Source: Adineta ricciae (lineage: Eukaryota; Rotifera; Eurotatoria; Adinetida; Adinetidae). Taken from it: a stretch of 64,000 bases of DNA. Below the pieces are notes generated by a model. That model did no database searches. It saw only the letters and a list, made by a program, of their open reading frames with translations, and was not told where the DNA came from. The translations under genes were made by a program, and so were the position numbers. The stretch is taken from positions 496,001 to 560,000 of the forward strand of contig CAJNOJ010000018.1 in NCBI GenBank assembly GCA_905250025.1, written 5' to 3'. Shown one piece after another: positions 13,222 through 26,561 of this stretch; position 1 is the stretch's first letter, and each line of letters begins with the position of its first letter.

Positions 13222-13956
13222 ATGGACTCATTACTAACCCAAACGTCTGTCCTAATCCGAGAACTTCAAAATGATTTGCTTTCGTATGAAAATTCACAAG
13301 ACCGTACAAACGATGCTGCATGTAGTGACGTCGTAGCGAATAAAATTCAACGTTTACTGGAAATCTGTGATCGACTCGATATTTTGGTCAATAAAGAACC
13401 AGCACAGCGACGAGCACAATCTAGGCAACGTGTTAATGAAATCAAATACGATATCCGGCACTACAAAGTATGTGAACAATATGAACGAATGACAATCGAG
13501 TTCTTTTGTCCTGAACAAAAATAATCTCAAAATTTTTCTTTGAATTAGAGTGCGTTCGAGGGTATCACAGCCAAAAAGCACCAACGAGATGAAGCTGAAC
13601 GACAGCGAGATTTGTTACTTCAACGGAAATTTACACCGTCAAATACTGCTTCTAATGGCGAAACACACATTAATATCGATCATTCATTAGAATATTCTCA
13701 ACGACTCGATTCTGTACATGCACATGTCGATGGATATCTCGAACAAGCACGTTTAACACTGACGAATCTTCAATTACAAGGATCTACTTTGAAAAATATT
13801 CATAAAAAAATGATATCTATGGCAAATCTCTTAGGTTTATCATCGACAGTTATTCATTCAATCGAACGACGTACAGCGAGCGATTGGTGGCTTTTATTCG
13901 GTGGAATGATTGTAACTCTGATTATTATGTTCATTCTTTATAAATGGCTTGTTTAA
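13222..13956 (+). CDS. GOSR2: Golgi Qb-SNARE membrin
   Basis: Membrin is a Golgi SNARE that works with syntaxin-5, Bet1 and Sec22 in ER-to-Golgi fusion. Two exons, 13222-13467 and 13549-13956, code for 217 residues; human GOSR2 has 212. Landmarks shared with the family are KEPAQRRAQSRQRVNEIKYD near residues 65-85, a basic heptad segment with RDEAERQRDLLLQRKFT, then a SNARE coiled coil with HVDGYLEQARLTLTNLQLQG. The MANLLGLSSTVIHSIERR stretch is nearly the canonical MANLLGLSNTVM segment. A single C-terminal transmembrane helix ends YKWLV, giving a tail-anchored topology. Confidence 0.95.
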
Positions 13957-14303
13957 AAAAAAAAAGAAATTCTGTTTTTTCAAAAATATATTTCAACTAG
14001 TTATATCGTTCGTCTTTTCTTTTCTTTTTGTCGATTCTTGAAAAATATTTTCTTAGGACGATGACGACAGCAGCAACAACTCAATTGTAGGCAAATCAGA
14101 ACAAAGAAGAAAAGAAACAAATTTTTTCTATAACAACAAGAGTTGACAATGCACTGCAACTGTTGTTGTGTGTCGCGTGTTATTTTGTTTGTCGCCGTCG
14201 TTATGGAATGACAATTAAATTTAAAGGTACGAACGCGAAGAGAAAAGAAAGATCAAACAACAATCTTCACATTCACGTTTGATATAGTTACCAGACACAC
14301 ACC
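13957..14303. other. Short intergenic region after membrin
   Basis: It contains the membrin 3' UTR and the promoter and 5' UTR of the next gene. It is T- and A-rich and I see no other feature. Confidence 0.45.
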
Positions 14304-15189
14304 ATGGGTTGTGGAGCAAGCAGTGATACTTCGCGTGTACAAGAACCAACATTAAATAAGAAATCTGTTTTACCTCCAATTGATCCACATCCAAAGAAGA
14401 AGATACCATCCGCTAAATCCAATACATCAAATGACAGTGGAATTGAAGACTCTGAACCAGTTTTTAGAAGTAAATTTTATCTTTTCAGTAAATCGAATTC
14501 TTAAATAATATATTGTTGCTTTTTAGCTAAACCTCCGGGATCAAAAATTCCTGTACCAATTGACAATTTACACGTCGAACACCATCAAAAATCTCGGTTA
14601 GGTCATGGTGAAACATTTGACATCATTGCAACGCCTAAGCCTGGCAGTTTAGCACCATTGAGACATGTTCCTAAGTTTCTTATGACTAATAAACCAACAC
14701 CATCCGTCGACTCTGATTTACAAGCAAAAATAGCGGCAAAACAGGAACGTGCTTCCCGTAAACGTCAAGTGAGTGAATAGAAAAATAGAGTTCATCGAAA
14801 GATCGAATAATTTGAATGTTTTTTTCTCTTCAAAGGAAATCGAAGAGGCACGGCGATTAGCATCGTCAAGAATAGGTCATCGGCCAATAGAAAAATCAAC
14901 AGTACCGTCAATATCCACTCCTGAACCATTACCTGCTACGACAACATCAGCATATTCATCCAAACATAATGAAAGGCAACAACACTTAGCCATGCTTCGT
15001 GACAAACTCCGTCATACTGGAAGTTCCAATGGTTTCCATGATTCTATGCCATCACCTCATACACCGCGTACACCACGAAATGATTCAGTATCAAGTGGAA
15101 TGACTGATGTAGCTAATTTAACACCACGTCGTGGCGCTCCTGTTATTGGTGCAACAAAACCTTCGAATTTCAAACCAGTTTATGACTAG
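14304..15189 (+). CDS. Small N-terminally acylated, disordered protein
   Basis: Three exons (14304-14469, 14527-14768, 14836-15189) join in frame to 253 residues. The protein starts MGCGASSDTSR, which is a textbook N-myristoylation signal (Gly2, small residue at 6) followed by Cys3 for palmitoylation, so membrane attachment is likely. A basic patch, PHPKKKIPSAK, comes next. The middle has a charged helical stretch, LQAKIAAKQERASRKRQEIE, that crosses the second intron. The C-terminal third is Ser/Thr/Pro-rich with SPHTPRTPRNDS, a likely kinase target region. The MGCG start and charged helix recall stathmin-domain protein STMND1, but I cannot show a stathmin domain, so the function stays open. 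Confidence 0.8.
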
Positions 15190-15643
15190 ATAATTATTTC
15201 CTTCTCTGTGTATAAGTTTATATTTTTATCTTCTTTGTTGACATTAATATATAATAATTAAATTATCTGTGAAAATGTCAAACCATGTTTTTGTTGTTTT
15301 TCTAGCCAAACGTAACTTGAACTAGAGAATTTTCAATAGAAAATGACATGTATGGCGGAGAAAAACAATTATTTGACGCTAATTTATTATAGAATGAAAA
15401 ATTTCTAATAAATAAAAAGCAAAATATTCGCTATACTTCATTCTTGTTTAAGATTAAACTTTGTATACAAACAAACTGGTTAACATTTTGACACCTTTGA
15501 AACTCAAAAAGTCTACACATCATTTCTCAAATTACATTCTGTTGTTTTATATTGAATTACCATCGATTCCAATGGCAATGAACAAACATTTGTTGTTATT
15601 AAATGGAACATCAATTTGTTAACAAGTCTTCTTTCATTTGTAG
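15190..15643. other. Intergenic, AT-rich
   Basis: It holds the 3' end of the acylated-protein gene and the upstream region of DOCK. A splice-acceptor-like TTTCATTTGTAG immediately precedes the DOCK start codon, suggesting a 5' UTR intron. Confidence 0.4.
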
Positions 15644-18600
15644 ATGAGTACCTGGGAGAAATTTCAAGATAAACTCTCCAATCCTATCTTTCATTATGGA
15701 GTTGGTAAGCATATCTACATTGTTGTCAATCATCGTCTACGTTTATTTGTTTATTCAGCAATATGTTCGTTTACAGCGTCGTCACCGGATCAATTGTCGT
15801 TGTTGTTAGGTGATAGTGTGCACGTTCGAGAAGAATGTGATGGTATGCGATAGTTACAGATGAATTTCTGGAATGAAAAAACATGCCTTTTAGAGTGGTA
15901 TTTTGGAACATTGGCTAATAAACCTCAATTATCAGGAATTTTTCCGAAAAATTTTGTCTATCTCAAACCTATTATCGTGGATAATAATCAGTAAATATAT
16001 TTGCTTGTAAATCGAGTGTTTTGCTCACTTATTTCCCATTAGAATTACGAATTTTACTAATGAAGATTCCCTAGCAAGTGATCTAATTGGAATATTACGT
16101 GAATGGGGTATATTTGCATGAAATTTCCTCTCTTCCTCTTTCTAATCATTCTATGCTTAGCACATCACATCGAACAATTTTATAAAGTACAGATAAAAAT
16201 TCAATCATCCACAAAACGTCTCATATGATTTTCTTCAGGATGATCAAAAAGTGAAAGTGAACATTGTTTCAAAACTGATGACAGATCTGATTCGACACCG
16301 ACATCGACTAATGTGTTTTTCTCATACACAGGTTTCTATTCCATTATTATTATTGCCAAACGAATCCTTATATTTCTCTAGGAAGAATTGATTGAATTAA
16401 AACAAACCATTGTTGATCTAGTAGATCAAGGCACACGGTAAAGTCATGCGATGATCTGTTTACTGAATGATTCATTTTTCTTGCATTAGACTTTTACAAC
16501 TAGATCTGATTATACGTGATAAAAACTTGAATGTTGCTAATCCATCCGACACAAGCACTCATGACTTGTTGCAATCATTGACGCGGATTGAAAAGAAATC
16601 TTTACACGATGTGGAAAAGCCTCGTCCACATCCGGATTTTCAACTCGCTAATACTCAGTCAATGTTAGTCACTTTAGAAAAGATTGACATTGCCATCTCT
16701 GACAATACTGAACTATGGTGTACTTTATATGATTATTCATCTGATGATAGCGGAGTCGAATTAATTCCCAGTGAAACTTTTGTTATTCGAGACAAAGAAG
16801 CTCTTCGCACGCAAGAACATACAGTTGCTTTTACAGATATCAGTCGGTCACGTTCAATGAAATCTATGACAAGTCTCAATACTCTATCTGTCAAATATCT
16901 TGTTTTGTACATTATTCGGACTGGACCTATGTACATCAACGATCACAACATCAAAGATTCAGCCGAAGGAAGTACGAATACATTGAAGAAAACGAAAAAT
17001 GAAACAAATGATATACGTCGACCTTACATGGTAGCATGTAAGAAATGATCTTTCTTCGGGGCATTCTTTGTATTCAGTTTTGTTTTCAAGTGATAAACAT
17101 GTCTCAGCAACTTGATTGTCATAGTCGAATGAAAGCATCGTCATCGGAGAAGGAATTAATTGTACCATTTGGTTTCAACACGTGAGTGTATTCCTTATAG
17201 ATTTTGCTCATAATGTTGATCTGGTTCTAGATGGGACGATCGCGATACATTGGTTTCTATATTTCAAAAAATGACAAAATCAAATGACATTGAATTGTTG
17301 AAAAAACATACACTAAAACTACAGATCCTCAATGGAGGATTTCGTGAGGTAAATCGATAGCTCTAGTCAATCGCGTTCTATTTATTATTGTAGTTAAAAA
17401 CGGATTACCCACATTTACTTCATGGCGATGTGTGTGTTTGTCGAAAACTTGATTTTCCTGAAGTGATCAATGCGGATGATCTTCGAAATGATATCTATGT
17501 CACAATTTACGGGGCAGAGTTTAGTAAAAGTGGCAATTATGAATATACAGCCGAACTTTGTGATGAAAATGAAAATCCTATTCCAGTAGGTGAAAAGAAA
17601 ATATTGAGGATTCAACTGTAAAGATTGATTATTTGTAGGGTTTACTGAATGTAGGTGTGAATTGCACCAGTGATCTTCTTCATCGATCGATTGTTTGTAT
17701 TAAAACTGACAAACCAAAATGGAATGAAACATTTCGAGTAAAAATCTCCCATTGTTCACTTGAAACGACTCATAAGTTCCTTTTTCAGATTGCAATTCCA
17801 TTTTCTATCAGCGCAGAAGATATGCGTCAATATCACGTTCGATTTCTATTCAAACAACGCCACTCGAACGATGGTAAATCGGATGCTCACAAAGAAGACT
17901 CTTCAATATTTCCTTTTTAGTTAAAGATAAATCGGAAAAACCGTTTGCATTAGCATTTCTCCCGTTGATCGAAAAAGCTGGAACAGTTATTCAAGACGGT
18001 CATCGACATTTAGTTGTTTATAAAGTTTGTTTACAAGATTCTCTCGATCTCTGCACATGTTTATGTATATCTTCAGATTACCCAACGTAAATCAGACACA
18101 AACATATCAGGATACATTAATTTACAAGCTGTGCAGATAAGTGCACCGATCAATTTAACAAAAGATTCTTACAATGGTTCACATCGGTTATCTCTTGATG
18201 AAGCGTCGTCGCGTTTTTATCAACCATCGGATTATTTCTCGCCAAGTTATCGTGAACATTTTCTCGTCAAAGTTAAAGTTGTTTCCACGCAGTTAACACA
18301 AATACGTATGAAGAAAGTTTCTGCACAACTTAATTCTATTCGTTTTTCTTTTCATTTAGCTATTATTTTAACTTTGTTAACATGGACACCGAAAGATTCG
18401 TCGATTTATCTACTTGAATTACTCGAAAAATTCGTTGATCATCTCGGCGGGATTAATCTTTCAAACACGACTTTATCCGAACAACGTACGATTAACATGA
18501 TGCTACCAACGGATATCATCGAACGTGCAACCGAAGTGGTGAAAAATTTACAAAATATCTTTGATAAATTATTCGAAATTCTCACATCACAAGAAAACGA

Positions 18601-21600
18601 ATTGAAAACACGAGAACAAGAAAAATTCGCTATTCCGATCGATTTGAATAAGATCCACCAGACGGCATTTCACGCTCTGGTAAAGCATGAACATCTTTTG
18701 AAAATGATTTAAATTTGTATGTAGATTTGCATCTTGGATTTAATTTCAATGAAACAATTTGAATCATTTCGAACTGTCTTGGATGATTATATTAAGAATA
18801 AGTTCAGTTCGACATTGGCATACAAGTAAGTCATCATCATTTCGGGCTTGCCGCTTTCAAGTTTGTGTTTATCTAGTATTTTACTTCATTTGATTAATAT
18901 TACTTTGACGAAATATGTGGAAAACAATCGATCTGATTTGAACATGACGGCTTACTGTGTAAAGATGTTAAAACAACTGGAATATCTTTTTAAACTGATC
19001 GTTCGTTCACGTGTTCTATACGCTAAGTATGAATCTCCGAACTGAAATTGTCGAAAAATAATACTTTTATTTAGATGGAAAAATAACGCGGATCAAAATG
19101 AATTCGATCAGCTTTTGAAAAATGTTCTCCGTTCGTTTACACGAGTCTTAACTTTCTCCGATGATCACGCATCGGCAGCACAAGGGCTCATTCTTCGATT
19201 TTATCCAGCTGTTGTCACTGAACTTCTTACAGCGAATGTATTCAACGCTGTCACACTCAGGTATGTGAAGAATGTCTCCAACTAGAAAGAACTTTTTTAT
19301 TTAGCGAAATTACTGCGCGCGAGTTTCTTGCAGCACTGCCAGCCAAACGGTTAACTCCGCAAAAACTCCGCAGCCTGAACGATTTAGCGCGTGGTTTACT
19401 CATGCAAATTCCAGGTGAGTTCACGCATACCAAATCGGATCTGTTTTTCTTTTAACATTGCTTTTCTTAATTTAGAGAGTCGTCCAATAATTCTGAAAGT
19501 CATTGTTACGGATGCATCGATGTTGTGTAATAATTTCATCACAGAGCGTCAAAACTCGGACGATTTTCGTTTATCTATGGTGAATCAACAATCATCTGCG
19601 TTTTTCATCGATCAGAAAGATCGTGATCATCTAACTTTATGTTCGAAAATTGTCGGACATATCATGAATCATTTATTCAGTCGAAAAGTAAAGGATATTC
19701 ACCTAGATTTATTTGTTCACCGAACTATTTGAATCAAATTAGACTTCTGGTGACATCGCAATTGTTGTAGAAAAACTGCTTCGTGTCTTTATGCAAATCT
19801 TACTTATTATTCGTGTGAAAGAACGAGATCTAGCTGTAAATTGTACACAAAAAGTCGACTTTGAAAAACAAGATTATTTTAGATCAATTTCGCCACGGGA
19901 GTCATTGCGATACTTCGCACGATGGAAGATGAACATTATGTCGAATTTTTACGCCAAATGGATGATATAAGTTTACATGATTTTTTTCTCGATGCTTTTG
20001 GTCTCATTCGAGATCTTGTCACGGTACCAATTTTCTCGAATGATTGGTCAGAGATGCTTCTCTTACAAAATGCGTAAGAAACTGTGACGATGAAAACATC
20101 GTTTCTATCCTTCTGTTTAGAATATTTGTTCGTGCAATGAATAAATTCGTTTCTCGATTAGTCGAAAATCTCGCTCATTTCAATGAACAAGTCTGTCAAT
20201 CGAACTCATTGCTATCGAAAATGATCTTCTTCGTTTTTAGTCAATCGTCCTATGGCAATTGTATTTCGAATCGATTGTTCAATTTATTATTCAACCATGT
20301 TTACAACTAGAATCATTTACATCTAACAAACGGAAACGAATTCTATCGCGATACAAAGATCTACGTATTGAGGCGTCGAATGACTTGAAAACCATGTGGT
20401 TTTGTTTATGTTTGTTGAACAGATTTTCGCCACAGAAGATCAACAATCTATTCGTTTGTTTATTTAGATGAACAACATAAACTACATTTCATTCCTAATC
20501 AAATCTATGGAGTTATTCGCGTGAGCCTTATACCTGTTCAAGATATTCGGGCAGCGATGATTCGGGTGCTATGCGATATGATCTATATAATTAATAAACA
20601 CCAAGAGAATCTATCAACATTCGAAAACGAATTTGTCACTGTAATGGATCGATTTGCCAATGAACCGTTGGTTGATAAACATTTTAAAGAATATCTAATC
20701 AACGCGTATGTATTGGAAATTAACGAAATGGATTTTGTTTAGTGGATGCTTCTAGTATTGATGATTTTTGCAAGGCGAAGAAACTGGCAAGAAATGGTTC
20801 GAAACTAGTTGATATGATTGATAATCTCCTCTCGCGGATAATTGAACTACGCGCTGCTGTTAACGACAGTGAAACAGCTGCTTTGGATCTTCAAATGCAT
20901 TGTGTGAGAAGTTTAATGGTAAGAAAACATTCAAATGATCATATAGACATATTTATCACCTTTCATTCCAGGAATTCTATGAACGACTTGGTCATCTGCC
21001 AATGTACATTAAATATATTTATCAATTATACGAAATGAATTGTCGTCTACAGAATAAAATCGAAGCTGGCCATACGTTGATGTTACATGCGAGATTACTT
21101 GATGTATTAAAACCATTTTTGAAGAAAAAAGGACGTTGTTTATTTGTTTTGTTTGATTTTTAGTGGGATCCGGAGAAAGTTCTTGAAGAAGTTCATCTGA
21201 AATATTCACGAATTCATTCAACTATGAAAACACATGATCAATTAAAGAAGAAACTGTATGGTGAAATCATTCAATTATTCGATGAAGGCGATGTGAGTAC
21301 CGTCGATTAGTTTGCGCTAAGAGTGTTTTTGATATTCTCTAGGCTTGGGAAAAAGCAATTGAAGTTTGTAAAGAATTACAAATTCAATATGAACAATCTT
21401 TTGAATACGATAATCTCAGTTCATTATTAGTAAGGAAAAATAATTTATAAATAAACGAAATCAACGCTTTGTTTTCCTTTCGATGTAGTTGAATCAAGCT
21501 CGACTTTATGTCCATATTATGGATGTGAACAAACAACGTTTTGAACAAGAATATTTTCGTATTGGCTGTTATGGAATTGGTTTCCATGATTTCCTTCAAG

Positions 21601-23706
21601 TAAAATGAAAGCGTTTTTGGAGAAATTTGCCATTTGAAACGCTCTTTTGTTCTTCCATAGAATCAAGTATTTGTTTATCGATCAGAACCAGGTCAACGGT
21701 TGAGTGATGTTCGAGAGAAACTTCAAACAATTTTTCCGCACTCAATTCTCCTCGATCCAACAATTAGTATCGAAGAACATCATCGTCGAAGTCCTTCCCA
21801 ATGTAAACACGCATTTTAGTCTCATTTATATATATAAATTTAGCAATTGTTTACAGATGTTCAAGTACAAGTTGTTCAACCGATTTCCGACGAAAAGACT
21901 CGATTTGGAAATCGAAATATTCCAGAAGCAATCTTGCGGTAAATCACAAAACAGGACATAAGATCAATTTATTCTTTGCATTTAGATATTACCGTTCCAA
22001 TGAAGTACGTCGATTCACTTATACACGCTTATTTGTCCATGATGATGATCGTGATGCGACATCAGATATTGCCGTAAGATTCAATTCGGTTAAGCAACAT
22101 TTCTTACTGCTTATTTCTAGAAATTCTCTGCGGAAAGATACGAATTTTCGACAGCACTTTCTCTGCCAAATACAACTCGCTGGATGCCAGCTGGTCCATC
22201 AACGAAAGTAAAGTGTATATTAATGCATAAAGAACTGATTGGAAATGAAGTTCTGTTTAGACAATACTAACGCCATTGGAAAATGCCATTCATTTATTGG
22301 AAAAAACTAACCGAGAATTGAAAGTGCTTGTTGAAGCAAATGAAGTCGATCGTGAACTTAATGTGACACCATTATCAGGCAAAGTTTGTAGACAATAAAT
22401 TGAAGTCTTCGAAAATAAACTACAAAATCTCTTTCAGACAGCAGGCATTCTCGATGCAGCAGTTATGGGAGGTGCTAGTGTGATTGAACAAGTAAATTTA
22501 AACTTCTGTTATTAATTTAAAGCGATACAATGTGTATATCCTAGGCCTTTCTATCCAGTGAATATCAATCGAAACATCCTGATGATTACACACGTATATT
22601 GATCGAGAAAGTAAAACAATTATTGGCTGATCAAGTAAAGTTTTTGTGATATCGTCCTTCGGATTTTATTTGTAATTAAATATAGATTCCTTTACTCGAA
22701 CGAGCGTTGATTATCATGCGACAAAAATCGAAACCAGAGATTATTCCACATGTTGATCATTTAAGTAGTCTTTTGATTTATCGACAACGTTCTGTTGAAC
22801 AATATTGTGGTAAACAAGTAAGTTTTCTTTCGACCTGACACTATTCGGTATAAATTCTATTTAAATCGATAGACAAATGGTTTACGATTAAGTTTATTCA
22901 TGTAAGTCATTGGGAATGACATTCTTTGATCGCAGAAAACGTTTTTTTAAAACTTATTTAGACCATCCAGTGATTTATCTTCAAACATATCTCTTCATAG
23001 TCAACGTTCAAATAATGATCCTCAGTTACGTCAATCGGATATATCTAGTAAGTAAATTATTCATCAAACTCAAGTGCCTATTTTTCTGCTAATAGGAAGT
23101 CGAACATCATCAACCAACTCAACCAGTACTGTCTTTAAACCCACTACAACTTCTTCACCACAAAAGACACCTATCGAATTACGTGAAGAAGTAAAGATGA
23201 AATTCAGATGTGATTCATCGATGACTATTCTCCTACGTTGAATTTAGTTAACAAGTGTACGACCACGTCGTCCACCACGTACAGCGCCATCATTAAGTTC
23301 ATCAGTTAGTTCATTAGCAGGAGCATCGAATGATTCTCCACGTTCGTCGACTGCCGATATGAACATTAGTGGACAATTCATCATTGGTAAAGAGAAAAAC
23401 TTTCCAACAAGACAATTTTCATACGATTGTCTTTTTCCAATATTTAGCATCTGCTAGCCAAACTTTATTATCATCTGAAAGTTTGAATGGCGAATCAACT
23501 GAAGAAACTCCACCCTCGAAGGTGAACAGTAACAAAACTTCATTTTCACCTACTCATCAATTAGCCAATAAACTTCGCGCACTGACAAAATCTTCTGAAG
23601 TAAACTGATTTCTTTGTCCATTTCAATCTCTTTTGTTTTTGTCTAGCAATTACTCAACGATAATCCACCACGTCCACCACCTAAACCGCCCAAATTTCTA
23701 CGTTGA
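15644..23706 (+). CDS. DOCK-A family Rac guanine nucleotide exchange factor
   Basis: DOCK proteins activate Rac-type GTPases and usually act with ELMO at the plasma membrane in migration, engulfment and cell fusion. The N-terminal SH3 domain reads SPDQLSLLLGDSVHVREE and then SGIFPKNFVYL. A long helical region follows. The C2-type DHR-1 domain begins near 17400 with HGDVCVCRKLDFPEVI and DLRNDIYVTIYG, and continues with DKSEKPFALAFLPLIEKAG. The C-terminal DHR-2 exchange domain (about 21300-22800) has FLNQARLYVHIMDV, LRYYRSNEVRRFTYTRLF, SPLENAIHLLE-like TPLENAIHLLEKTN, and DAAVMGGASVIEQAF. The AVMGG element holds the conserved valine of the nucleotide sensor. The tail ends with a PPRPPPKPPKF SH3 ligand. 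About 35 very short introns interrupt it. SH3 at the front and a polyproline tail point to DOCK1/2/5 or 3/4 rather than DOCK6-11. I did not resolve every splice site. Confidence 0.93.
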
Positions 23707-23951
23707 ACATCTAATGATTTCCTTCTAGTCAGATAATCTTCCACAAACAGGAGCACATTCTTACCTTATCTTTTTATTATTCTCATTCTCTAAGAACTAG
23801 ATCGAACCTTATTTTATTCTACAGTAATACTGTATTTTTACAGCGTGATTTTCTTGTCTCACAAGTCAAAATTATCTTTTCATGTATTGAACTTATTTTT
23901 CTCCAAATTAAAAAATATATATCAATATCAAATGAATTCTTATGGAACATC

Positions 23952-25528
23952 ATGTGTTATTTAAGAAAGCTTCGCGCGAATCGATGTAATGAATATTCTC
24001 CTTGCTCGAGTTGTAGATTAACCATGGATTCAACACTTGAAAAGTTAGCCTCTTTTACTATCTATAACAAACCGATTGAAACTCAAGATTCAAATCCTTC
24101 GATTGATCCAACTATTTTTCGTGAATTAGAGAACCAACTACCGATATTAATCGCAAACGATGATGATTTTATTTCTTTATTATTTTTTCTTCTCGAACAC
24201 ATTCCATTGGAAATTGATTTCAATGTATTAACATCAACAGAAACGAATTTTCATTCGTTATGGTTCTATACAAGAAAAATGTATAAACTAAATCTAAATT
24301 CTAAACTACAAAATCGATATGATCATTGCTCTCAATCACAGACCGTTCTACAGCATATCTTTCAAAATGCACAAGTCAAAACTCTCGAAGAATTACTTCG
24401 AACTAAACAAAATATTCAACAAATCTTCAATCGGTTAACACCTTTCCTATTGAAAACAACCTATACTCAATATCCGGTGGCAATCGAACTATTTATGCAA
24501 ATAGTCAAGTGTTTAGATCAACCAACTTTAACCGAGTCGTTCGATTTGATCTTCTCTGTTTGTCTAATAACGTTAGACGATCCATCAGTAGACATGAAAC
24601 TTGTTAGCCTTTACCTACTAGATCATCTACAGAAACATTGCACATCTACGGAATTGTTATTATTCAATCGGGCCAACGTGATCATGTAATTACATAACGA
24701 GTGACATATATAAATACGAATTTGTATGGATCGTAGAGTGTTAGAGCATTTTCGAAACCGTTCGTTTTTTTTTGAGCAAATCGATGTTTGTTTTTTGTCT
24801 ACAGAACGACAGTAAGTATCAGTTTAATACTATCGTTTTTCACACGCGTGCTTCTTGTTGTCGAGTGAAATGCATTGCTTTTCAAATGCACTCGTGTAGG
24901 AAAGTGTATCTGATTCTAAAAATTGATCTTCTCTTTTAGGTATGGTCTTGAACAAAATCTACATCGCCGCAATGATCCAATGCCATTTTTTGAATGTTTA
25001 CTAGCAACAACGTACCGCTGGATAATAATTCTCGAAAATAAAACATATTCCGGTAAACATTTGTTCATTCGTACGAGTCAATTGATTGAAAAGCTGATCC
25101 GCGATGCCATTTTGGAAACCAATATTGAATATCGTCGGTGTTTGTTGAGAATTCTCAAATTCTACATCATTCGCCTTCAACTGTTTGCTATACGGCATTT
25201 AAATCACTTTCTCGAACTTCTTGATGATTCGATTGATAATCGATCATTACGAAATCAATCTTTGGAGAACCTCGTGACAATTCTTGAAACATTAGAACCC
25301 AGAATCAATGTTCATCGATTAGATATTATGAAAATTATTGTTCGTTGTTTATTTCGAATCTTCCATGATGAACAAAACAACCATTCTCAGATTATGCTAG
25401 TGAAAACATGTCTAGGCGGACTACAATCATCTACAACAGATAACTATGTTCAAGATGCATTGCAATCATTAATCAAAACAACAGATTTGGATTTGTCGTA
25501 CCGAGAATTTTTGAGGCAGTTTATGTGA
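23952..25528 (+). CDS. TTI2: TTI2-like HEAT-repeat protein (probable)
   Basis: TTI2 works in the TELO2-TTI1-TTI2 co-chaperone that matures PIKK kinases such as mTOR and ATM. Two exons, ending at 24685 and starting at 24940, join as ATG-TAT-GGT. The first possible ATG is 23952. The ATG at 24024 sits in a better context (AACCATGG) and gives 416 residues. The protein is all-helical, with no signal peptide or membrane segment. In TTI2, helices rich in leucine lead to a segment like LYLLDHLQKHCTSTEL followed by YGLEQNL. The later YRRCLLRILKFYIIRLQLFA and LEPRINVHRLDIMKIIV also fit that family by order and spacing. Identity to known TTI2 is low by eye, so the name is provisional. Confidence 0.55.
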
Positions 25529-26561
25529 CATGATGTTTCTTTGTTGAATAAACATTTTCATCCGTTCTGATAAGAGAATAGTTGCGAGGCGTATGCTCGT
25601 TTTTAATAACGTTAAATCAAGTGCTTTTGTCAATCATCTTGACATTAAACTATTTTACGCCCTGGCTAATGCGATTTTACCTATTTTTTCGTCTACTTGT
25701 ACAAGGTATCAAAGACAACAAGGTTTGATTTTCGAATGATTCTTTTCATACAGTGCAGAAAGGAAGGATACATAAAGGATAATTAATCGATTCGTAACCC
25801 AGAAAAATGAAATTCTTCGTCGATGTGTTTCGAATAAACAGACACGAAATTCATCTGTTTTTTGCTCTCGACTCCTTCTCTCAACGTGCAAGAAAGAATC
25901 TGTAGAATTGTTAAGCATATATAGACGTATGCAATTAATGATTAGCTAGAAAGAATTCTTATAGAAGTCAGTTTCATTCTCCTTCTCCTTCGCCGTCGTC
26001 GTCATCGTCATATTACCATTATTATTATTATTATTATTTCATCTTCACTGTCGTTTTTTTCTTCTACTTTAATCAGTCAAGTTGAGAATCGAAGAAGAAT
26101 AAACAGAAAAAAAAGTTTGAGAAAGACTACGATCGTCACTGTTGCCAGCGTTCTTCATTCTCTCCTTTGTTTCGTTACGATAAGGTTACTCTTGGAAGCG
26201 GAAGGAGCAAACGAGAATTCTTCTCCATTAGCGTCAATTGTCAATACTCTTTTCGATATACATCTTATGTCAGGAAAAGTGGAAAATCGACGTATTTCTC
26301 TCTCTTTTTCCTAGCACAGCTCATTTAATAAACTTTCAAAAAGAAAAAACAACTTTTAACATTGGATGGAAAACCAGTCGACTCTTATCATGATCAAAGT
26401 GTTAATTTTTTGACAAAAATAACGTCTGACGAGATCTTTTTTATTTTCTTAAGATAGCATATTCCCTGTCGTTCGTCATCATTAATAGTTCAAAAGGTAA
26501 GCTGCAAATATGTTCCTGTGAATAGAATAATTCTGATTGAAATCAAACATTTTTCAGTATT
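25529..26561. other. Intergenic with ATT microsatellite and 5' UTR intron
   Basis: An AATAAA at 25547-25552, just after the TTI2-like stop, is its likely poly(A) signal. A short (ATT)n tract lies at about 26018-26038, preceded by CGTCGTCGTC-type repeats. Near the right end, AAAAGGTAAGCTG (about 26493) and TTTTTCAGTATT (about 26556) look like donor and acceptor of a 5' UTR intron of the next gene. Confidence 0.45.
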